A stretch of DNA of 11,022 bases from Acidobacteria bacterium UBA2999 (GTDB taxonomy: Bacteria; Acidobacteriota; Vicinamibacteria; Vicinamibacterales; UBA2999), in the NCBI GenBank assembly GCA_002346475.1, contig DDZV01000032.1, positions 23,754-34,775 on the forward strand, in the 5' to 3' direction. Both the position numbers and the translations under genes were made by a program. This document shows, piece by piece, positions 7,644 to 11,022 of this stretch. Position 1 is the stretch's first letter. Every line of letters starts with the position of its first letter. The notes below the pieces were generated by a model. The model did not search any database, had not been told where the DNA came from, and saw only the letters and a program-made list of their open reading frames with translations.

Positions 7644-8288
7644 TTATTCGATCTCCGCCTCCTGCACTGATTGCTTAAGCCGAAGCCAGTCGAGTGGATT
7701 CTCCATCAATAATTCGCCGGGACCTTCAAGCGGATAATCCTTACGCTGTGGGTATCCCTGCCAATCCTCTGGCATTAGGATGCGCCTAAGGTCAGGATGG
7801 TCAGTAAATACAACACCAAACATGTCATAGACTTCACGTTCTAACCAATTCGCTGCAGGCCAGATTCCACTGACAGAAGGTACTGGTTCTCCCTCACTCG
7901 CACGAACTTTGAGACGTACGCGCCAGCGGTCACGCGTCGAGTAAAGAGCATAGATCACATCAAAGCGTTGAGGACGCTCAGGCCAGTCACTAGCTGTCAA
8001 GTCTGAGCAAAAATCAAAACCCGATTCGTATAAATGATGAGCCACGTCCAATAGCTGTGTAGCAGGAACGATAACGGTCCAATCCCCAACCCAGTAACTG
8101 AGTTGGGTTACACCTGATGGCACAGTCGTCTGTAACGTAGCTATGAATACGGGAATCTTTTCATCAGGTGGTGGTTCTGGATCCTTTGGAAGAATTGGCA
8201 CCGTCGCTACAGCAGGCTTCGCTGGAGAGGTTGTCGGTTTAGTTGAAGCTGGCGATTGCCCTGCTGGTGTCGTCGGTTCGTCTGCCAT
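7644..8288 (-). CDS. nuoC: NADH-quinone oxidoreductase subunit C
   Basis: The 30-kDa subunit that packs against NuoD and NuoB in the quinone module, 214 residues. The family signature spans about residues 147-188: NWLEREVYDMFGVVF, then HPDLRRILMPEDW, then YPQRKDYPLEGPGE. Residues 1-46 precede the recognisable domain and are dominated by Pro, Thr, Ser, Ala and Lys, with no predicted membrane span, so this looks like a disordered extension. There is no in-frame ATG between codon 1 and M155, and the tail sits in one open frame with the domain, so the ATG at 8288 is preferred even though its ribosome site is weak. The spacer to nuoA is 43 nt, where nuoB would normally be encoded. Confidence 0.96.
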   Translation of the reverse strand: MADEPTTPAGQSPASTKPTTSPAKPAVATVPILPKDPEPPPDEKIPVFIATLQTTVPSGVTQLSYWVGDWTVIVPATQLLDVAHHLYESGFDFCSDLTASDWPERPQRFDVIYALYSTRDRWRVRLKVRASEGEPVPSVSGIWPAANWLEREVYDMFGVVFTDHPDLRRILMPEDWQGYPQRKDYPLEGPGELLMENPLDWLRLKQSVQEAEIE

Positions 8289-8331
8289 AAATCTTTAACT
8301 CAATTACTACACACAAGCTGCTTGCAAACAT

Positions 8332-8688
8332 TCAAACCCATTCAAGTGCACCTTTTTTCCATGCGTACACAAAACCAACGACAAGAATGAATAGGAACAC
8401 CATCATTTCAATCAGTCCAAACAAACCAAGGTCTTCAAGTATGACGGCCCAAGGAAACATAAATACAGTCTCAACGTCAAAGATCACGAACAACATCGCA
8501 ACGAGGTAATAACGAATGCTGTAACGATCTCTAGCATCTGTCTTTGGTTCAATGCCACATTCGTACGGATCAAGCTTAACTTTGTTATAGCGAACCGTCT
8601 GCAACAATCGTGAAGGAATAAGGGTAACGAATGCGAAACCTATGGCGACAAACAGGAAGAGAACTATTGGAACAAACTCTTGGGGCAA
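8332..8688 (-). CDS. nuoA: NADH-quinone oxidoreductase subunit A
   Basis: First gene of the operon: a three-helix subunit that forms part of the quinone-site interface with NuoH and NuoJ. It has 118 residues, a usual length. The loop after TM1 contains PYECGIEPKTDARDRYSIRY, with C44, the cysteine of the mobile TM1-2 loop. TM2 contains FVIFDVETVFMFPWAV with the conserved acidic pair D71 and E73. The C-terminus YAWKKGALEWV is the family ending. The start is TTG (8688-8686), with a strong GGGAGGT eight bases upstream and no in-frame ATG between it and the first membrane helix. An extended -10 promoter about 110 nt upstream probably drives the operon. Confidence 0.97.
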   Translation of the reverse strand: MPQEFVPIVLFLFVAIGFAFVTLIPSRLLQTVRYNKVKLDPYECGIEPKTDARDRYSIRYYLVAMLFVIFDVETVFMFPWAVILEDLGLFGLIEMMVFLFILVVGFVYAWKKGALEWV

Positions 8689-8696
8689 CGTGACGG

Positions 8697-8703
8697 ACCT
8701 CCC
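8697..8703 (-). promoter_or_regulatory. Shine-Dalgarno site fixing the nuoA TTG start
   Basis: GGGAGGT on the minus strand lies eight bases before the TTG at 8688-8686. A GC-rich hairpin (8704-8729) ends right next to it. Confidence 0.75.
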
Positions 8704-8729
8704 GTCGGCCCGTATATTAGTGGCCCGAC
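8704..8729 (-). promoter_or_regulatory. GC-rich hairpin in the nuo leader, adjoining the nuoA ribosome site
   Basis: On the minus strand GTCGGGCC and GGGCCGAC flank a ten-base AT-rich loop. They can pair over seven bases with one bulged or mismatched G. The stem base touches the GGGAGGT ribosome site. There is no U-run, so it is not a terminator. It could shield the leader from exonucleases or affect ribosome access; function is unproven. Confidence 0.4.
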
Positions 8730-8796
8730 GACGAACAAACGACTCAGTTTAACAACTCACTAAGACGCAAAGAACTTTTCTGCAGAATATCACGTT

Positions 8797-8825
8797 TTTA
8801 TAACATGCGCCCTGAACTGTTTCAA
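8797..8825 (-). promoter_or_regulatory. Predicted sigma70-type promoter of the nuo operon
   Basis: Read on the minus strand, TTGAAA (8825-8820) is followed by a 17-base spacer and TATAAA (8802-8797). A TGT directly before the -10 (TG at 8805-8804) makes an extended -10. Each hexamer matches the consensus at five of six positions. Predicted transcription start is near 8790, giving a leader of about 100 nt before nuoA. Confidence 0.6.
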
Positions 8826-8904
8826 CTAAGCAACAACACTAATTTGAAACTGCACTGTCACAACAAGTTACTTTTTTACAATGCTTTATAAGGACATGCC
8901 TCGC

Positions 8905-8934
8905 TTGACGCCCCACTCAAACGGAACCTATACT
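8905..8934 (+). promoter_or_regulatory. Predicted sigma70-type promoter for the VWA-hemX-hemA genes
   Basis: TTGACG (8905-8910), an 18-base spacer and TATACT (8929-8934), each hexamer matching the consensus at five of six positions. The predicted start near 8941 leaves a leader of about 240 nt before the VWA start codon. A second promoter closer to the gene cannot be excluded. Confidence 0.55.
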
Positions 8935-8942
8935 GACAGTGT

Positions 8943-8965
8943 GGACTGAATGGAAGATTCAGTTC
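8943..8965 (+). promoter_or_regulatory. Hairpin at the predicted 5' end of the VWA transcript
   Basis: ACTGAAT (8945-8951) and ATTCAGT (8957-8963) are perfect inverted copies around a GGAAG loop. The stem extends to nine pairs with one G-U and one G-C. It begins within a few bases of the predicted transcription start. It may be a 5' stabilising stem-loop or a dyad bound by a regulator. Confidence 0.45.
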
Positions 8966-9033
8966 TCCATAGCTATTTTTACACGTCTTTTTATAACTTA
9001 TGGCTGTCATATCAATCTGTATCTAGAGTGTAG
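8950..9033 (+). CDS. Possible 27-codon aromatic-rich leader peptide (speculative)
   Basis: A short frame runs from ATG at 8950 to TAG at 9031-9033. Seven of 27 residues are aromatic, clustered in HSYFYTSFYNLWLSYQS. The ATG lies about nine bases from the predicted transcript end and its last base is the first base of the hairpin loop. There is no Shine-Dalgarno, so translation would have to be nearly leaderless. It may simply be a chance frame in AT-rich DNA. It is listed because it sits in a long leader where a leader peptide would be expected. Confidence 0.15.
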   Translation: MEDSVLHSYFYTSFYNLWLSYQSVSRV

Positions 9034-9103
9034 ATCTAGCTGTTTTTTGAACGAATTAAGGATGAATGGTCAATGGGTCAGCGCATGACTGCATGCACAA
9101 CCC

Positions 9104-9138
9104 GCACTGAGAGTGAATTCGAGTTAGTGCTCAGTAGC
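9104..9138 (+). promoter_or_regulatory. Competing stem-loops just upstream of the VWA ribosome site
   Basis: ACTGAG (9106-9111) pairs with CTCAGT (9130-9135), extended by GC/GC across one bulged A. Alternatively GCACT (9104-9108) pairs with AGTGC (9126-9130). The two pairings share bases and exclude each other. A smaller stem (GCATG/CATGC at 9083-9096, with outer GGGT/ACCC) lies just upstream. No known riboswitch class was recognised. Confidence 0.3.
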
Positions 9139-9165
9139 TGGCTTTAACAGTGCCTACGGTATAAA

Positions 9166-9170
9166 AAGGT
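9166..9170 (+). promoter_or_regulatory. Ribosome site supporting the VWA TTG start
   Basis: AAGGT lies eight bases before the TTG at 9179. Starting here keeps an N-terminal signal peptide that the first internal ATG (codon 39) would remove. Confidence 0.55.
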
Positions 9171-9178
9171 CAAAAAGA

Positions 9179-10114
9179 TTGAGCGCGAAAACTATCGTTA
9201 TCAGCATCATCAGCCTGACCACCATAACCATAATTGGTTCAGTGCTATTAGCCCAAGACCGCTCTTCAGTTCCATTCCGGGCTGGTATTGAAATGGTATC
9301 CCTGAACGTAACTGTTACTAATCAATCAGACCAGTTTGTAAAAAATCTTGAAGGAACAGATTTTTTTATTTTTGAAGACGGTATTAAACAAGATGTGACG
9401 TTTTTTAATAGGACCCAAGAACCAGTTGCAGTGTCATTGCTGCTTGACAGTAGCGCTAGCATGGAAGACAACTTAGCTACACTTCAAGCAGCTGCAGTAA
9501 ACTTTGTGCAGCGTCTTCAACCAATGGATGTTGCACAAGTTATTGATTTCGACAGTCGTGTTGAAATTCTACAAACATTCACAGACAAAAAAGAAAATCT
9601 CAAAGCAGCTATTTTGCAAATTGCTTCCGGTGGATCGACATCGCTCCACAATGCTATCTACCTAGCATTAAAGGAGCTTGGCAAAGTGCAAGTTTTTGAG
9701 GATAACGAGATCAGGCGTCAAGCGCTTGTAGTATTCAGTGACGGCGAAGATACCTCTAGCCTAATCTCCTTTGAAGAGCTGCTTGAGCTCAGCAAACGTT
9801 CAGAAACAGCTGTCTATACCATTAGCCTTCGTTCCAGTAATAAACCACGAACCCGTGGTTTTGATGAAGCGGAGTTCTTAATGCGCCAGCTGGCACAAGA
9901 AACTGGGGGCCAGATTTTTTTTGCCAATAGTGTTAATGACCTCGTGAGCCTATATGCAGAAATTGCTGATGAACTCTCAAGTCAATACACGCTTGGGTAT
10001 ATCTCTAAGAACCCAGTCCGTGACGGCGCCTGGAGAAATATTGTTGTCCAAGTGAATCAAAAAGATATGACCCCCCGAACTAAGCGGGGCTATTACGCCC
10101 AGGAGGCTCACTAA
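9179..10114 (+). CDS. Secreted VWA-domain protein, acidobacterial VWFA-related family
   Basis: A 311-residue exported protein of unknown precise role. A signal peptide covers about residues 1-25 (short basic N-region, hydrophobic core IVISIISLTTITIIG, likely cut after VLLA). A beta-rich pre-domain follows (about 33-80) with the family phrase DFFIFEDGIKQDVTFF. The VWA domain (about 83-265) has a complete metal-ion adhesion site: D90, S92 and S94 in LDSSASM, T154 in GGSTSLHNAI, and D188 in VVFSDGEDTS. The C-terminus (SSQYTLGYISKN...RGYYA) is typical of the TIGR03436 family, which is expanded in Acidobacteriota. Such domains usually bind protein ligands through the metal ion. The start is TTG. 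The stop overlaps the next gene's ATG (TAATG), so the two are probably co-translated. Family assignment is firm; function is unknown. Confidence 0.9.
   Translation: MSAKTIVISIISLTTITIIGSVLLAQDRSSVPFRAGIEMVSLNVTVTNQSDQFVKNLEGTDFFIFEDGIKQDVTFFNRTQEPVAVSLLLDSSASMEDNLATLQAAAVNFVQRLQPMDVAQVIDFDSRVEILQTFTDKKENLKAAILQIASGGSTSLHNAIYLALKELGKVQVFEDNEIRRQALVVFSDGEDTSSLISFEELLELSKRSETAVYTISLRSSNKPRTRGFDEAEFLMRQLAQETGGQIFFANSVNDLVSLYAEIADELSSQYTLGYISKNPVRDGAWRNIVVQVNQKDMTPRTKRGYYAQEAH
10101..10106 (+). promoter_or_regulatory. Shine-Dalgarno site of the hemX-like gene
   Basis: A perfect AGGAGG inside the end of the VWA gene, seven bases before the ATG at 10114. It supports translational coupling across the TAATG overlap. 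Confidence 0.8.
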
Positions 10115-10938
10115 TGAATATTATTCCATTGGGCTTTTATTGCTTTGCAGTAGCAGCTTACGCTTTTTATTTTGCGAAGCGTGATTTAACGGCTGGGCGA
10201 ATTGCAACAACCTTATTACTTTTCGGCGCACTGGGACACACTTTTGTTATTGGGATGGAAACTACAGAGGTTTGGAATTCTCCTTTCTCAAATCCCTCTC
10301 AAGCGATCTCTACTTTTGTTTGGCTTTTAGCACTTGCTTACTTGTATACAGAACTAACTACCGACGAACGGGCAATGGGCGTTTTTATTTTGCCAGTTTT
10401 ACTCGTATTGCAAATAGTACCAACGATTAATCCAGGAAGCTCTAAGACTGATCCGTTATTGGATAGCCCTTGGTTCTGGGTTCATATGCTGTCGCTACTA
10501 CTGGCATATGCGAGTTTTGCTCTCGCTGGAGTAATTGGATTGATTTATTTACTGCAGTTTAAGGAAATTAAAAAAAAGCATCTAGGATTTCTGTATACGC
10601 GACTACCCTCACTACAAGTGCTAGACGTAATGAATTCACGGTCGGTCATCTTTGGTTGGACGTTTCTAACAGCTGGCCTTATTGTAGGAATTATTTGGGC
10701 CACACAAGTACGAGCCGCAGCACCGAGCAACCCTCTGCTAGAAGCTTTCTCACTCGGAGACCCAAAAATCTTCGTGGCTATGCTGACATGGCTTGTGTAT
10801 TCTTTCGCACTTGTTGCAAGGCAAATGATGGGATGGCACGGTCGACGTGCAGCGTGGCTTGCAGTCTTAGGTTTTGGCATCGTGCTACTAAACTTCTTGC
10901 CAATTAGCTACTTCGTTACTACTAGCCATAGTTTCTAA
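10114..10938 (+). CDS. hemX: HemX/CcsA-type cytochrome c assembly family membrane protein
   Basis: A 274-residue integral membrane protein with about eight hydrophobic spans, of the cytochrome c assembly family (PF01578) that includes CcsA/ResC and HemX. Conserved features include H42 in LGHTFVIGMET, SPWFWVHMLSLLLAYASFALAG with H124, and DPKIFVAMLTWLVYSFAL. The heme-handling WWD motif of true CcsA/CcmC proteins (WGxxWxWDPKE) is degenerate: the equivalent stretch reads EAFSLGDPKIF and has lost its tryptophans. Immediate linkage to hemA also favours HemX, which in Bacillus subtilis lowers the amount of HemA. A CcsA-like heme-export role is the alternative. It is coupled to the upstream VWA gene and lies 13 bases before hemA. 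Family confidence is high; the hemX label is moderate. Confidence 0.8.
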   Translation: MNIIPLGFYCFAVAAYAFYFAKRDLTAGRIATTLLLFGALGHTFVIGMETTEVWNSPFSNPSQAISTFVWLLALAYLYTELTTDERAMGVFILPVLLVLQIVPTINPGSSKTDPLLDSPWFWVHMLSLLLAYASFALAGVIGLIYLLQFKEIKKKHLGFLYTRLPSLQVLDVMNSRSVIFGWTFLTAGLIVGIIWATQVRAAAPSNPLLEAFSLGDPKIFVAMLTWLVYSFALVARQMMGWHGRRAAWLAVLGFGIVLLNFLPISYFVTTSHSF

Positions 10939-10951
10939 GGACCGCGTTCCT

Positions 10952-11022
10952 GTGCATCTGTTCCTTCTTGGAGTAACCCACCGAACGGCCCCTATCGAAC
11001 TTAGGGAACGGCTCGATTTTTC
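10952..11022 (+). CDS. hemA: Glutamyl-tRNA reductase (N-terminal fragment, cut by window edge)
   Basis: Only the first 23 codons are visible before the window ends. They read VHLFLLGVTHRTAPIELRER and continue with LDF, matching the N-terminus of HemA, typically (M)xLxxxGxxHRTAPxELRE. HemA reduces glutamyl-tRNA(Glu) to glutamate-1-semialdehyde, the first committed step of C5-pathway tetrapyrrole synthesis. The catalytic cysteine (about residue 50) lies outside the window. The start is GTG; AAGGA overlapping the hemX stop (10937-10941) lies ten bases upstream and no alternative in-frame start exists nearby. The 13-base gap implies one transcript with hemX. Confidence 0.9.
   Translation, partial: MHLFLLGVTHRTAPIELRERLDF

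Larger units (their letters stand above)
8689..9178. other. Divergent intergenic control region between nuoA and the VWA gene
   Basis: A 490-base gap without a convincing long gene. It holds two back-to-back predicted promoters (8797-8825 leftward, 8905-8934 rightward) with roughly 80 bases between their -35 boxes, a hairpin in each leader, further stems at 9075-9103 and 9104-9138, and a 27-codon reading frame at 8950-9033. No tRNA, transposon end or CRISPR repeat was seen. Confidence 0.7.

Noticed and set aside
9066..9110. A 14-codon His/Cys-containing frame in the VWA leader
   Set aside because: Too short, its upstream AAGGA is too close to the ATG, and it lies in a region better explained by base-paired stems.
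8689..9178. Hidden tRNA, CRISPR array or insertion-sequence end in the intergenic gap
   Set aside because: No cloverleaf with a T-loop signature, no regularly spaced repeats, and no terminal inverted repeats or target-site duplication were seen.
10545..10880. Minus-strand 111-codon frame opposite the hemX-like gene
   Set aside because: Antisense to a conserved membrane protein, no domain and no promoter or ribosome site.

Overview
This window looks like chromosomal DNA from a bacterium of the phylum Acidobacteriota. The best marker is the secreted von Willebrand factor A protein at 9179-10114. Its family (the 'acidobacterial VWFA-related domain', TIGR03436) is strongly expanded in that phylum. 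The complex I genes and the hemX-hemA pair are compatible with this placement but do not prove it. Base composition looks to be in the mid-40s percent GC by eye, which would be low for many soil Acidobacteriota. No mobile element, CRISPR array, tRNA or rRNA was seen.

Minus strand, 1-8688: a tightly packed respiratory complex I (NADH-quinone oxidoreductase) operon, transcribed right to left as nuoA-nuoC-nuoD-nuoH-nuoJ-nuoK-nuoL-nuoM-nuoN, with nuoN cut by the left edge. Most junctions overlap by 1-4 nt or abut, so translation is probably coupled. The order follows the classical 14-gene operon except that nuoB, nuoE, nuoF, nuoG and nuoI are missing. Those are exactly the five subunits that carry iron-sulfur clusters. 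The genes present encode the proton-pumping membrane arm (A, H, J, K, L, M, N) plus the two cluster-free subunits of the quinone module (C, D). The NADH module and the electron wire must be encoded elsewhere. NuoL, NuoM and NuoC carry extra segments: His-rich loops and a 26-residue tandem repeat in NuoL, a polar C-terminal tail in NuoM, and a Pro/Thr-rich N-terminus in NuoC.

Intergenic region, 8689-9178 (490 nt): a divergent control region. One sigma70-type promoter with an extended -10 points left into nuoA. A second, TTGACG-N18-TATACT, points right toward the VWA gene. The rightward transcript would have a leader of about 240 nt that starts with a hairpin and contains further stems and a small aromatic-rich reading frame.

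Plus strand, 9179-11022: the secreted VWA protein, a HemX/CcsA-type membrane protein coupled to it by a TAATG overlap, and the start of hemA (glutamyl-tRNA reductase), which runs off the right edge. The right half therefore feeds tetrapyrrole/heme synthesis and the left half builds a respiratory proton pump. Divergent placement suggests, but does not prove, coordinated control of respiration and heme supply.
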